Program-made: the position numbers and the translations under genes
In this document: piece by piece, positions 1 to 9,900 of the stretch
How positions within the stretch are numbered: position 1 is the first letter of the stretch
Layout: each line of letters opens with the position of its first letter
The notes under the pieces: generated by a model
Database searches by the model: none
What the model saw: only the letters and a program-made list of their open reading frames with translations
Told to the model about the DNA's origin: nothing
Source of the DNA: Tardiphaga sp.
GTDB taxonomy: Bacteria > Pseudomonadota > Alphaproteobacteria > Rhizobiales > Xanthobacteraceae
NCBI RefSeq assembly: GCF_028290785.1
Contig: NZ_JAQGJD010000059.1
Span: 1 to 32,667 of the forward strand
Reading direction: 5' to 3'
DNA: 32,667 nucleotides

Positions 1-132
1 GTGGCATACCGATTGCAAGCAAAGTTGCAGATCGCCGTCGATCTCACTGGCCCGCATCACCTCATTTGACGTCGAACCCTCGGCAAAAGATGACGGAAGA
101 GCCGCGGGAGCAACTTGAATCTGGAGAGACCC

Positions 133-1734
133 ATGGATCGCAGGAATGTATTGAAGGGATTGGCCGGGGTCGGCGGCCTGGCTGCGACCGGGTTTGCGAT
201 GCCCGCGCTTTCGCAAAATGCTTCGGCCAAGACCCTGCGTTTTGTGCCGCAGGCCAATCTCGCCAATTTCGATCCGATCTGGGGAACCCAGTATGTCGTG
301 CGCAACGCCGCAGCTTTGGTGTGGGACACGCTTTACGGCCTCGACTCAGCGCTGGTGCCGCAGCGCCAGATGGTCGAGTCCGAGCAGGTGTCCGATGACG
401 GCCTGGTCTGGACCTTCAAGCTCCGGCCAGGCTTGAAATTCCACGACGGCGAGCCGGTGCTGAGCAAGGATGTGGTGGCGAGTCTGACGCGCTGGTCGGC
501 GCGCGATACCATGGGCTTGATGATCAAGGCGATCCAGAACGAACTCACCGCGGTCGACGACAAGACGTTCAAATGGTCGCTGAAGGTGCCTTATCCGAAA
601 ATGCTGTTGGCGCTGGGCAAGAACAATGCGCCCTGCGCCTTTATTATGCCGGAGCGTCTGGCGCAGACCGACCCGTTCAAGCAGATCGGCGACTATGTCG
701 GCTCGGGTCCGATGAAGTTCGCGAAGAGCGAGTGGGTGCCCGGCGCCAAGGCGGTATTCGAGAAATTCGGCGATTACGTGCCGCGGCAAGAGAAGGCGTC
801 ATGGCTCGCCGGCGGCAAGCAGATGCTGGTCGATCGCATCGAGTGGGTGGTGATCCCGGATCCGGCGACGGCCGCGGCCGCACTGCAGAACGGCGAGGTC
901 GATTGGTGGGAGACGCCGATCCCCGATCTGGTGCCGTTGCTCAAGAAGAACCGCAATATCAGTGTCGATATCGGCGACGCCCTCGGCAATGTCGGTGCGT
1001 TCCGGATGAACCATCTTTTTGCACCCTTCAACAATGTGAAGGCACGGCGTGCTGTACTGATGGCACTGAGCCAGGAAGACTACATGCGGGCGCTGGTCGG
1101 CGACGACACTGCGCTTTGGAAGCCGCTGCCTGGTTTTTTCACGCCGGACACACCGCTCTACACCGAGGCAGGTGGCGAGATTCTGAAAGGCAAGCGTGAT
1201 CTGGTGGCAGCTAAGAAGTTGCTGGCAGAGAGCGGCTATGCGGGCGAACCGGTCACCTGCGTGGTGGCGCAGGATCAACCGATCACCAAGGCGCAGGGCG
1301 ATGTCACCGCGGATCTGCTGAAACAGCTGGGGATGAATGTCGACTTCGTCGCCACCGACTGGGGCACGGTCGGTTCGCGCCGCGCCCTGAAAACGCCGCC
1401 GGGGCAAGGGGGCTGGAACATGTTTCACACCTGGCATGCCGGCGCGGATTGCCTCAGCCCCGCCGGATACAACGCGATTCGCGCCAATGGCGATAAGGCG
1501 TGGTTCGGCTGGCCCGACAGCCCGACCTCGGAAAAGGAAATCACGTCATGGTACGAGGCCAAGAATCTCGATGAGGAAAAGGCCGCCATCGCCCGCCTCA
1601 ACAAGGCGGCACTCGAAGACGTGATCTATGCGCCGACCGGCTTCTTCCTGGGCTACACGGCATGGCGCAAAAACGTTTCCGGCATCGTGAAAGGACCGCT
1701 GCCCTTCTTTTGGGGCGTGTCGAAGACCGCATGA
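133..1734 (+). CDS. ABC transporter substrate-binding protein, family 5 (peptide/opine type)
   Basis: Periplasmic binding protein expected to capture a peptide-like or small organic solute for the importer encoded directly downstream. The first 30 or so residues are a Tat signal: twin arginines at residues 3-4 (RRNVLKG), a glycine/alanine-rich hydrophobic stretch and an A-x-A-like cleavage region near SQNASA. The mature part reads as the SBP_bac_5 fold, including the early DPIWGTQYVVRN segment and the FKLRPGLKFHDGEP block typical of the family. Length, 533 residues, is normal. I chose ATG 133 because GGAGAG lies at 123-128 and the Tat motif starts at once; an upstream in-frame TTG at 115 lacks this support. 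It heads a five-gene operon, 17 bp before the first permease. The substrate cannot be named from sequence. Confidence 0.93.
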   Translation: MDRRNVLKGLAGVGGLAATGFAMPALSQNASAKTLRFVPQANLANFDPIWGTQYVVRNAAALVWDTLYGLDSALVPQRQMVESEQVSDDGLVWTFKLRPGLKFHDGEPVLSKDVVASLTRWSARDTMGLMIKAIQNELTAVDDKTFKWSLKVPYPKMLLALGKNNAPCAFIMPERLAQTDPFKQIGDYVGSGPMKFAKSEWVPGAKAVFEKFGDYVPRQEKASWLAGGKQMLVDRIEWVVIPDPATAAAALQNGEVDWWETPIPDLVPLLKKNRNISVDIGDALGNVGAFRMNHLFAPFNNVKARRAVLMALSQEDYMRALVGDDTALWKPLPGFFTPDTPLYTEAGGEILKGKRDLVAAKKLLAESGYAGEPVTCVVAQDQPITKAQGDVTADLLKQLGMNVDFVATDWGTVGSRRALKTPPGQGGWNMFHTWHAGADCLSPAGYNAIRANGDKAWFGWPDSPTSEKEITSWYEAKNLDEEKAAIARLNKAALEDVIYAPTGFFLGYTAWRKNVSGIVKGPLPFFWGVSKTA

Positions 1735-1751
1735 TCGGGCGGTAATTACAT

Positions 1752-2693
1752 ATGCTCTCGTATATCCTGCGGCGTATTTTCTCGACCTTGCCCGTCATGG
1801 GCATTGTAGCGATGTTTGTCTTCAGCCTGCTCTACATCACGCCGGGCGACCCGGCGGCGGTGATCGCCGGCGATCAGGCAAGCCCCGCCGACATCGAGCG
1901 GATTCGGCAAGGCCTCGGCCTTGACCGACCGTTTCTGGTCCAGTTCGGGTCCTGGTTCTGGGGGATCCTGCATGGTGATCTCGGCACCTCGATTTTCACC
2001 AACATGCCGGTCGCATCATTGATCGCGCAGCGTATCGAACCGACGCTGTCGCTGATGGCGATTACCCTGGTGCTGACCATTCTGATTGCCGTGCCGCTTG
2101 GCGTGATGGCGGCGTGGAAGGCGGGAAGCTGGATCGATCGCAGCATCATGGCCTTTGCCGTGTTTTCGTTCTCGCTTCCGGTCTTCGTGGTCGGATACGT
2201 GCTGGCCTATGTGTTCGCGCTGCAGTTCGAGTGGCTGCCGGTGCAGGGCTACACGCCGCTGGCCCAGGGCATCTGGCCGTGGCTGCAGAACCTGATCCTG
2301 CCGTCCATCGCGCTCGGCAGCGTGTACATCGCGCTGATCGCGCGCATTACCCGGGCTTCGATGCTCGAGGTGCTGCAGCAGGATTACATCCGCACCGCGC
2401 GCGCCAAGGGCCTGGACCAGCGCAGCATCCTGTTCGTTCACGCGCTTAAAAACGCAGCCGTTCCGATCGTGACCGTAATCGGTATCGGCATTGCGCTCCT
2501 GATTGGCGGCGCGGTGGTGACCGAAAGCGTGTTCGCGATCCCCGGCCTTGGCCGGTTGACGATCGACGCGATCCTGCGCCGCGACTATCCAGTTATCCAG
2601 GGCATCGTGCTGTTGTTCAGCTTCGTCTACGTGCTGGTCAATCTGCTGGTCGATGTCACCTACACCCTGGTCGATCCGAGGATCCGCTATTGA
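1752..2693 (+). CDS. ABC transporter permease, DppB/OppB type
   Basis: Inner-membrane permease of a peptide-type importer, 313 residues. It opens with the family hallmark MLSYILRRIF, followed by a first transmembrane helix and the periplasmic segment containing TPGDPAA. Several further hydrophobic helices follow. The cytoplasmic coupling loop is clear: RASMLEVLQQDYIRTARAKG and then HALKNAA, which contacts the ATPase subunits. The C-terminus ends in the typical DVTYTLVDPRIRY. Its stop overlaps the start of the next permease by 4 bp (TTGA), so translation is probably coupled. It should form a heterodimeric channel with the next gene product. Confidence 0.94.
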   Translation: MLSYILRRIFSTLPVMGIVAMFVFSLLYITPGDPAAVIAGDQASPADIERIRQGLGLDRPFLVQFGSWFWGILHGDLGTSIFTNMPVASLIAQRIEPTLSLMAITLVLTILIAVPLGVMAAWKAGSWIDRSIMAFAVFSFSLPVFVVGYVLAYVFALQFEWLPVQGYTPLAQGIWPWLQNLILPSIALGSVYIALIARITRASMLEVLQQDYIRTARAKGLDQRSILFVHALKNAAVPIVTVIGIGIALLIGGAVVTESVFAIPGLGRLTIDAILRRDYPVIQGIVLLFSFVYVLVNLLVDVTYTLVDPRIRY

Positions 2694-3613
2694 GCATATC
2701 GACCACCCGCACCATATCGATACCGCCGGGCCTTGCGATTGCGCCGCAATTGCCGGATCTACTGCGGCCAGTTAAAATCCGGCGCGGTTTCCTCGGCTTC
2801 CTGCGCAATTATCCGACGGTGGCGATCGGCGGCGCATTGCTGCTCTGCCTCGTGCTGATCGCGATCTTCGCGCCCTATCTCGGGACCGTCGATCCGACGG
2901 CGCTGGCGCCTGCCAGGCGCACGCGCGCGCCATCGGCGGAATTCTGGTTCGGCAGCGACATGCTGGGCCGCGACATCTATTCACGCGTGCTCTACGGAAC
3001 GCGGGTCTCTCTAACCGTGGGCCTTTCGGTGGCAACACTGGCCACGCTTGCCGGTCTCGCCATCGGGCTGGTCTCGGGTTTCGTACGCTGGGCCGACGGC
3101 ATCATCATGCGGTTTATCGACGGGCTGATGTCGATACCGCCGATCCTGCTCGCCGTCGCGCTGATGGCGGTGACGCGGGGCAGCGTCGGCAACGTCATCG
3201 TGGCGATCACGATCGCTGAAATTCCGCGCGTGACGCGTCTCGTGCGCAGCGTCGTGCTGTCGCTCCGCGAGCAACCCTATGTGGACTCGGCCGTGACGTC
3301 CGGCACGCGAACACCGATGATCATCCTGCGTCACATCCTCCCCAACACCATGGCGCCGATGATGGTTCAGGCAACCTACATCTGCGCCAGCGCCATGATC
3401 GTAGAGTCCATCCTCTCCTTCATCGGTGCCGGCACGCCGCCCACCATTCCGTCCTGGGGCAACATCATGGCCGAAGGCCGGGCGCTATGGCAGGTCAAAC
3501 CATTCATCGTGTTCTTCCCCGCCGCGTTCCTGTCGATCGCCGTGCTCGCCGTCAACCTGCTCGGTGACGGCCTGCGTGACGCGCTCGATCCGCGCATGGC
3601 CAAGAATCTTTAG
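2690..3613 (+). CDS. ABC transporter permease, DppC/OppC type
   Basis: Second permease, 307 residues. It has the OppC-type N-terminal cytoplasmic tail, a first helix around residues 45-65, the GSDMLGRDIYSRVLYGTRVSL motif region that is diagnostic of DppC/OppC proteins, and later helices. A coupling loop ends in LRHILPNTMAPM. The C-terminal GDGLRDALDPRM is also typical. The start is TTG 2690, overlapping the preceding stop by 4 bp; this unusual start codon is supported by the tight overlap and by the family N-terminal length. It pairs with the upstream permease and lies 11 bp before the first ATPase gene. Confidence 0.92.
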   Translation: MSISTTRTISIPPGLAIAPQLPDLLRPVKIRRGFLGFLRNYPTVAIGGALLLCLVLIAIFAPYLGTVDPTALAPARRTRAPSAEFWFGSDMLGRDIYSRVLYGTRVSLTVGLSVATLATLAGLAIGLVSGFVRWADGIIMRFIDGLMSIPPILLAVALMAVTRGSVGNVIVAITIAEIPRVTRLVRSVVLSLREQPYVDSAVTSGTRTPMIILRHILPNTMAPMMVQATYICASAMIVESILSFIGAGTPPTIPSWGNIMAEGRALWQVKPFIVFFPAAFLSIAVLAVNLLGDGLRDALDPRMAKNL

Positions 3614-3624
3614 AGAGTCGGTAG

Positions 3625-4614
3625 ATGGCATTGCTCGAAGTCGAGAACCTGCAGACTCATTTCCGGACCCCCGACGGCATCAACCGCGCGGTCGACGGTG
3701 TTTCGTTCCATGTCGATGAGGGCGAGACGCTGGCCATCGTCGGTGAATCCGGCTGCGGCAAGTCGGTCACCGCGATGTCGCTGCTGCGGCTCATTCCCGA
3801 GCCCCCGGGAAAGATCGCGGGCTCCGTCCGTTTCCAGGGCACCGATCTGCTGCGACTCTCCGAACGCGAGATGCGCGCCATCCGCGGTAACGACATTTCG
3901 ATGATTTTCCAGGAGCCGATGACGAGCCTCAATCCGGTGCTGACCGTCGGCCGCCAGATCGGCGAGACGCTGCGAATGCATCAGGGATTGGATAAACAGG
4001 CCGCAGAGGCGCGCGCCGTGGAGATGCTGACCCTGGTCGGCATCCCGGCACCGGCGCGGCGCGTGCGCGAATATCCGCACCAGCTCTCCGGCGGCCAGCG
4101 CCAGCGCGTGATGATCGCGATGGCGCTCGCCTGCAATCCCAAACTCCTGATCGCCGACGAGCCGACCACGGCACTCGACGTCACGATCCAGGCGCAGATC
4201 CTGCAGTTGATGCTGGATCTCAAGCGCCGCGTAGGCGCGGCGATCGTGCTGATCACCCACGATCTCGGGGTGGTCGCCGAAGTCGCCGAGCGCGTCATGG
4301 TGATGTATGCCGGCCGCAAGGTCGAGGAGGCGCCGGTGGCCGACCTGTTCCGCTCGCCCCGGCATCCTTACACGCAGGGGCTGCTCGGCGCGGTGCCCAG
4401 GCTCGGTTCCTCGCTGTCGGGCGCAGCCAGGCGCCTCGCCGAAATTCCTGGCCAGGTGCCGAGCCTGAAGGCGCGCATTGAGGGCTGCGTGTTTGCCGGA
4501 CGCTGTCCGCTGGTAACCGATCTCTGCCGCACGGTGGCGCCCGGTCTCGAGGAGAAGGCGCCCCGTCATATTGCCGCTTGCCATTACGCGTCGAAAGTGG
4601 CGGTCGCGGCATGA
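3625..4614 (+). CDS. ABC transporter ATP-binding protein, DppD/OppD type
   Basis: Cytoplasmic ATPase that powers the importer, 329 residues. Walker A is GESGCGKS at residues 40-47, the signature is LSGGQRQR, Walker B is [12 protein letters not shown], and the switch histidine lies in LITHDLGVV. The C-terminal oligopeptide-transporter extension is present, with the cysteine-containing GCVFAGRCP motif that in this family belongs to the OppD/DppD C-terminal domain. ATG 3625 is 11 bp after the permease stop. The last codon overlaps the next start as ATGA, indicating coupled translation with the partner ATPase. Confidence 0.94.
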   Translation: MALLEVENLQTHFRTPDGINRAVDGVSFHVDEGETLAIVGESGCGKSVTAMSLLRLIPEPPGKIAGSVRFQGTDLLRLSEREMRAIRGNDISMIFQEPMTSLNPVLTVGRQIGETLRMHQGLDKQAAEARAVEMLTLVGIPAPARRVREYPHQLSGGQRQRVMIAMALACNPKLLIADEPTTALDVTIQAQILQLMLDLKRRVGAAIVLITHDLGVVAEVAERVMVMYAGRKVEEAPVADLFRSPRHPYTQGLLGAVPRLGSSLSGAARRLAEIPGQVPSLKARIEGCVFAGRCPLVTDLCRTVAPGLEEKAPRHIAACHYASKVAVAA

Positions 4615-5606
4615 GCGGCCCCCTGCTCCAGGTCAACGACCTCAAGAAGCATTTTCCGGTCCGCGGCGGCATGTTCAGCCGCAAGGCCGTTGTCCATGCC
4701 GTGGACGGCGTGTCTTTTGAAGTCGCGCGTGGCGAAACCCTGTCGCTCGTGGGCGAGTCCGGCTGCGGCAAGTCGACGGTCGGTCGCGCCATCCTGCGAC
4801 TGTTCGACATCACCGCCGGCCAGTTGGTGCTGGACGGCCAGCGGATCGACGACCTTCCCCCCGGAAGCTTGCGCAGCATGCGTCGCCGCGTGCAGGTGGT
4901 ATTCCAGGATCCGTTCTCCAGCCTCAATCCGCGGATGCGCGTGCGCGACATCCTGGCCGAGCCGATCCGCAATTTTGGCCTCGCAAAAACCTCCGCCGAA
5001 CTCGAGGCCAAGGTCGCGGCACTGATGGACACCGTGCGCCTGCCACGCGATGCGCTGAACCGCCGGCCTCACGAATTCTCCGGCGGTCAACGCCAGCGCA
5101 TCTGCATTGCCCGGGCATTGGCGGCGGAACCCGAACTGATCGTCTGCGACGAGGCGGTCTCGGCGCTCGACGTCTCGGTCAAGGCGCAGATCGTCAACCT
5201 GCTGCAGGACCTGCAGCAGCAGTTCGGCCTCGCGCTGCTGTTCATCAGCCACGATCTCGCTGTTGTCGAGCACATGACGCACCGTGTCGCGGTCATGTAT
5301 CTCGGCAAAATCGTCGAGATGGCCGGCCGGCAGCAGATATTCACCGCGCCTAAACATCCCTACACCCGCGCGCTGCTCTCGGCGGTGCCGTTGCCGGATC
5401 CGGGCGCGGCCCGCAACCCGATCATCCTCAAGGGCGACGTGCCGAGCCCGATCAATCCACCCAGCGGATGCCGTTTCCACACCCGCTGTCCCAGCGTGTT
5501 CGATCGCTGCCGGATCGACGAACCGGAGCTTCGATCGACCGGCGACGGTCAGTGGGTCGCGTGTCATCTCGAAGCGGTGCCCGAAAAATCGGGGCCCGCT
5601 CTGTAG
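4611..5606 (+). CDS. ABC transporter ATP-binding protein, DppF/OppF type
   Basis: Second ATPase of the importer, 331 residues from ATG 4611. I chose this start because it forms an ATGA overlap with the preceding stop and begins with the family sequence [17 protein letters not shown]; an in-frame GTG-type extension to 4578 would overlap more of the upstream gene without reason. Walker A is GESGCGKST, the signature is FSGGQRQR, Walker B is [12 protein letters not shown] and the switch histidine is in FISHDLAVV. The C-terminal extension holds GCRFHTRCP, the OppF-type counterpart of the motif in its partner. Last intact gene of the operon; decayed DNA follows. Confidence 0.94.
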   Translation: MSGPLLQVNDLKKHFPVRGGMFSRKAVVHAVDGVSFEVARGETLSLVGESGCGKSTVGRAILRLFDITAGQLVLDGQRIDDLPPGSLRSMRRRVQVVFQDPFSSLNPRMRVRDILAEPIRNFGLAKTSAELEAKVAALMDTVRLPRDALNRRPHEFSGGQRQRICIARALAAEPELIVCDEAVSALDVSVKAQIVNLLQDLQQQFGLALLFISHDLAVVEHMTHRVAVMYLGKIVEMAGRQQIFTAPKHPYTRALLSAVPLPDPGAARNPIILKGDVPSPINPPSGCRFHTRCPSVFDRCRIDEPELRSTGDGQWVACHLEAVPEKSGPAL

Positions 5607-5642
5607 TTCAAGTCATGCGCCGCCGTACCGGAGGGTGACACG

Positions 5643-5744
5643 ATGCAGCGCTTCGATCGCGTCGCCGTTCCGACTCCTGCTCACCGGGGCAATTTCCGAC
5701 GGACCGGGCGATCGCCTACCTCGCGGCACCGACTTGCATTGTGA
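5643..5744 (+). pseudogene. Short reading frame behind a good ribosome site, possible 5' stub of a lost operon gene
   Basis: A GGAGG stands at 5629-5633, about 9 bp before ATG 5643, and opens a 33-codon frame starting MQRFDRVAVP. The frame stops after an arginine-rich stretch that does not look like a natural protein. The position, just after the last transporter gene, suggests the beginning of a sixth operon gene that was cut when the debris region formed. This is inference; the stub is too short to assign to a family and may be non-coding. Confidence 0.2.
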
Positions 5745-5853
5745 GCGCCAGCTCAAGCGCGTGTAGAAATTTTCGCCCAATTGTTACCCGCGGCAATGAA
5801 TCAGAACTGAAGTCACAGTCTGGTCTGCCTACCGCGTTGTAAGATGAGCAATT

Positions 5854-5903
5854 TGGCGCGCCCGAAAGGATTGGAACCTCTGCCCCCTAGATTCGTAGGC
5901 TCG
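5854..5903 (-). other. tRNA-Arg-like 3' half, candidate attachment-site remnant
   Basis: Read on the minus strand, the segment ends in a terminal CCA (complement at 5854-5856), a discriminator G and a 7-nt acceptor strand CGGGCGC. Next comes a complete T arm: stem AGAGG/CCTTT around the loop TTCCAAT. Five bases of variable loop and the 7-nt loop CTACGAA follow, which would give anticodon ACG (Arg). The anticodon stem pairs poorly, no D arm or 5' acceptor strand is recognisable, and the T loop has C where a purine is expected. This is therefore not a working tRNA. A tRNA 3' end beside an integrase remnant is the usual signature of an integrated element's att site; that reading is an inference. 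Confidence 0.45.
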
Positions 5904-5995
5904 GTCGCATCACTGAAATTGTTAAGGTCCGTTACCGAGTGATCGGGATTTTTAGCGGATCCTTAGTATCCTCTTGTGCTCATGTTACCGCAAGA

Positions 5996-6345
5996 AAGCT
6001 AGCACACAGCGTCTATTATTGGTGAGGGTGCTACCGGCACATCGCCGGTCGCGCCGAGGTCTGGCGTTTCCTAGAGACGAACGACAAGCGCGTCGCCGCC
6101 ATGCGGTGTGGCGCCAAGAGCGCCGCGCTCGAATTCGTCTGGGAGGCCCACATGGACGCCTTGGCGAGAGGCCAGCGGACCCAGAGGCCTCCGACGTCCG
6201 GCCGATCGCGGCCCTGACCCAAAAAGACGCCGTGGCGCTCGCCGGAGTGGCGTATCGGGAGTTCCCCGCCAAACACGTCGAAGTCCAGAATCCGCCTCGC
6301 ATTGGGAGGCCTCGCTGCGGGTCCATGCGATGCACGTCAAGAAGC
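5996..6345 (+). pseudogene. Decayed tyrosine integrase, N-terminal part only
   Basis: Three reading frames each hold a piece of one protein. The first (around 5996-6150) reads YYW, a stop, then IAGRAEVWRFLETNDKRVAA, which resembles the N-terminal strand-helix of DUF6538-type phage/ICE integrases (a YYWR-x-R-P-x-x-L-x-G pattern followed by SLGT-x-D). The second (around 6190-6290) reads LTQKDAVALAGVAYREF, the core-binding-domain stretch of the same proteins. The third (around 6290-6345) reads HWEASLRVHAM, matching the segment that normally follows. An internal stop and at least two frameshifts make it non-functional. The catalytic C-terminal domain (R-H-R-Y) is absent. Family assignment is from memory of the motif pattern. 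Confidence 0.55.
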
Positions 6346-6366
6346 GGATGACGATCTCACGATCAT

Positions 6367-6522
6367 GGTCCGCTTTGCGCCGATTTTGTTGAAAAACCCT
6401 AGTTGAAGCCGAGCGCGATCGCTGATTCATTGTCGATATCGGCGGCGGAGGCTGAATCGATGATGGGTCCCCAGCAGCCTGATCAGGCGGCTTTGTTCTA
6501 CGAATTCTACCGCATGCTCTGA
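6367..6522 (+). mobile_element. Left-end remnant of an IS1182-type insertion sequence
   Basis: The segment around 6367-6400 (CGCCGATTTTGTTGAAAAAC) looks like the left end of IS1182-family elements common in rhizobia. About 60 bp later, ATG ATG at 6460-6465 opens a frame reading MMGPQQPDQAALFYEF, the characteristic transposase N-terminus of that family. The frame then leaves the family sequence and stops at 6520-6522, so only about 16 transposase residues remain. No matching right end or target duplication was found in the window. The call rests on recognising the transposase start and the end-like sequence; a search against an IS database would settle the family. Confidence 0.55.
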
Positions 6523-6569
6523 TGTCATCACACTTCACCCATTGTCGAACTGCTTTGCTACGCCCGCGT

Positions 6570-6712
6570 TCAGACGCGCTGGTCTTGGGGAATCACGACG
6601 CCGTCGAGTACCATCGGTACGCCATCGAGAAATGTCGAGCAGCCACCAAGCGGGATATCGAGATGCACGAGCGCTCGCCGGGTGCCTCGGTGGACCTGCC
6701 TGCCGCTGGAAG
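6570..6712 (-). pseudogene. C-terminal tail of a lost gene, possibly a NicX/M29 aminopeptidase-like protein
   Basis: On the minus strand an open frame with no start of its own reads RALVHLDIPLGGCSTFLDG, continues VPMVLDGVVIPQDQRV and ends in TGA (complement at 6570-6572). The pattern HLDIP followed by a C-T/S-x-x-LDD/G strand and VxxxGxVV is what I associate with the C-terminus of NicX-type dioxygenases and M29 aminopeptidases. The rest of the gene is missing upstream toward 6960. The coherent protein-like sequence is seen directly; the family name is a weak inference from about 35 residues. Confidence 0.3.
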
Positions 6713-6972
6713 TGGTCGCTTGAATAATTAGCAAGACTTACCCTCTTGGGGACTACAACCTCTTCACCGCCGTCAATAACAATTCTGTGGGACCTTCCCA
6801 TCTGCGTGGTCGCTGATAACGGCCTAGAGCCCGTTCCATGTTCTGAATTTGAGGCACCCCTTACGACGGCGCACAGCTTCCAAGAGCGTGCGCAACCGTG
6901 CTAATCTTGAGGTGACCGAGGACCGAGGCAAAGAAGCGTCGGCCAGCTCCCGGCTCAACGGTGAGGTTTGCG

Positions 6973-9900
6973 ATGGAGCTGTCTTCTCGATTCAGCGCGA
7001 GCGGACTTGGTGGCCTTCAGGTCTTGTCGGTGGATGGTGGGCTCGCCTTCTGCAGAGGGTGGCGTGACACCTCAGAAGGTAAGCGCAATGGCGTGCTCGT
7101 CATGCTCCCAGCCTCGGAGCAACCGACATCTGCCACCCTTGGTCGCCTTGCCCACGAATACTCGCTTAAGGATCAGTTGGACCGCACGTGGGCGGTGCGA
7201 CCGCTTGAACTTGAGCGAGACCGTGGTCAGGCCGTTCTGGTGTTCGAGGATCCGGGCGGCGAGTTGCTCGGCGGGCTGCTCGGCACGCCGATGGAGTTGG
7301 GACATTTCCTGCGCCTCGCCGTTGGCGTTGCCGCGGCCCTTGGCAAGGTGCACCAGCACGGCCTGATCCACAAAGACATCAAGCCTCCCAATATTCTGAT
7401 GAACCCGGCGAGTGGGGAGGTATGGCTTACCGGCTTCGGAATCGCATCACGCCTTCCACGAGAGCGGCAGGCGCCCTCACCGCCCGAGTTCATCGCGGGC
7501 ACGCTCCCCTATATGGCACCGGAACAGACCGGCCGGATGAACCGCACGATCGATTCTCGAAGCGACCTCTACTCCCTCGGCGTCACCTTCTACCAGATGC
7601 TAACGGGCACGCTGCCGTTCAGCGCTCATGATCCCTTGGAATGGGTCCATTGTCACATCGCCAGAACGCCGATGCCGCCGCACCAGCGGCTGGAGACCAT
7701 CCCGGCGCCGATTTCCCAGCTTGTCATGAAGCTGCTCGCCAAGACCGCCGAGGAGCGTTACCAGACCGCCGCCGGCCTCGAACATGATCTTCGACGATGC
7801 GGCGCCGAATGGGAAGCGCGGGGCCGGATCGACCCATTTCCGCTCGCGGAGCATGATTTTACGGATCGGCTGCTGATCCCCGAGAAACTATACGGACGCA
7901 ATCAAGAGGTCGCCGCCCTGCTCGGCGCATTCGAACATGTTGTCGCGACCGGAACGCCGGAATTGATTCTCATCTCCGGATATTCCGGCATCGGCAAGTC
8001 CTCGGTTGTGCATGAACTCCACAAGGTCCTGGTTCCGCCGCGCGGCCTCTTCGCCGCCGGCAAGTTCGATCAGCACATGCGCGACATCCCTTACGCCACC
8101 TTGGCGCAGGCCTTTCAAACTCTGGTCCGGCAGATCCTGAGCAAGAGCGAGAGGGAGCTGCAAAGCTGGCGGGATGCCCTGCGCGAGGCGCTGGGTCCGA
8201 ACGGGCTCTTGATCGTGGACCTTATCCCCGAGCTCGAACTCGTTATCGGCAAACAGCCGCCGGTCTCCGATCTACCACCGCAGGATTCGCAGCGCCGCTT
8301 TCAGATGCTGCTGCGGCGGTTCATTGGCGTCTTCGCACGCCCCGAGCATCCACTGGCGCTCTTCCTCGACGATCTGCAATGGCTCGATGCCGCCACGCTC
8401 GATCTGCTCGAAGGTCTTCTGACGCAATCGGACGTTCGGTATCTGCTGCTGATCGGCGCCTATCGAGACAACGAGGTCGATGCTGCGCACCCACTCTTGC
8501 GCAGGCTGGATGCGATCCGTCGAGCGGGCCCGACCGTACAAGATATCGTATTGGCGCCTTTGACCCATGACGACCTCGGACAGTTGATCTCGGACTCCCT
8601 GCGCTGCGAGAGGAAGCGCGCTAACCCACTCGTGCAGCTGGTGCACGAGAAGACCGGCGGCAATCCATTTTTTGCTATCCAGTTTCTCTCGGCGCTCGCG
8701 GATGAAGCGCTTCTGGTCTTGGATCACGCGGATGCGCGATGGTCTTGGGATCTCGATTACATCCACGCCAAGCGCTACACCGACAACGTGGTCGATCTCA
8801 TGGTCGGTAAAATCGGTCGTTTGCCGGCGGAAACGCAAACGACGGTTTGCCAGCTTGCCTGCGTCGGCTCCGGTGCGGTGTTCGCGCTCCTTGGCACGGT
8901 CTGCGAGATATCGCAGGAAGATCTTCATGACAGCCTCTGGGAGGCCGTTCGAGCCGGGCTCGTGCTCCGTTCGGACGACTCCTATGCGTTCCAACATGAC
9001 CGCATCCAGGAAGCGGCCTATTCGCTGATCCCTGAGGACGCACGCGCCGAAGCTCACCTGCGGATCGGCCGGCTGCTGCTCGCACATACGCCACCCGACA
9101 AGCGCGAAGAGATAATTTTCGAGATTGTAAGTCAGTTCAACCGAAGCACCGCGTTGATCGTCTCGCAAGCCGAACGCGACCAACTGGCGCAGCTCAATCT
9201 GACTGCGGGCAAACGCGCCAAGAGCGCGGCTGCCTATTCATCGGCGTTGACCCATCTGGCCGGCGGCCGCGCCCAACTGGCGGAAGATTGTTGGATCCGG
9301 CAGTACCCGCTCACTTTCGAACTCGAGCTTCACCGCGCCGAGTGCGAATTCTTGACCAACGATTTGGAGAATGCGGAAAAGCGGCTGTCGATGCTTTCGA
9401 GCCGTACAGAGAACCTCCTCGATCTGGCCGCCGTCACCTCTCTGCGCCTGGAAGTCTACATCATGCTCGCTCGGTCGGAACGCTTCATTGAAGTCGGCCT
9501 CGAGTATCTCCGGCAGGTTGGTATCGAATGGTCGCCTCATCCCACCGATGACGACCTGCAGAAGGAGTACGGGCGGCTACGGCAACGGCTTGGAATCCGC
9601 GCGATCGAGGAACTGATAGACCTTCCTCTGATGAATGACGCCGGCACGCTTGCGACTATGAATGTCTTGTCCAAGCTCTTGCCGTCCGGCAACTACACGG
9701 ACCCCAACCTCAACGGTCTACTGGTCACGCGGATGGTGAACCTCAGCCTAGAGTATGGCAACTGCAATGAATCTTGCGTCGGCTATGCTACGCTGGCCTT
9801 GGCCACTGACTTCGGCGACCACACCACGGCGCAGCGCTTTGCCCAGCTTAGCCTCGATCTGGTGGACAAGCGGGGATTGAATGCCTTCAAGGCCCGCGTC

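Noticed and set aside
1-132. Possible 3' end of an upstream gene (a frame open from base 1 to a TGA at 67-69).
   Set aside because: Two other frames are also open from base 1 and none shows a family motif; the stretch is too short to decide.
3610-4584. Long open frame of 324 codons on the minus strand opposite the first peptide-transporter ATPase.
   Set aside because: It mirrors a clear ABC ATPase gene; its composition is rich in His, Arg and Gln with no domain, as expected of a high-GC antisense frame. The same holds for 4584-5567 and 8272-9183.
5854-5903. Functional tRNA-Arg gene.
   Set aside because: The D arm and 5' acceptor strand cannot be found, the anticodon stem does not pair properly and T-loop position 57 is C.
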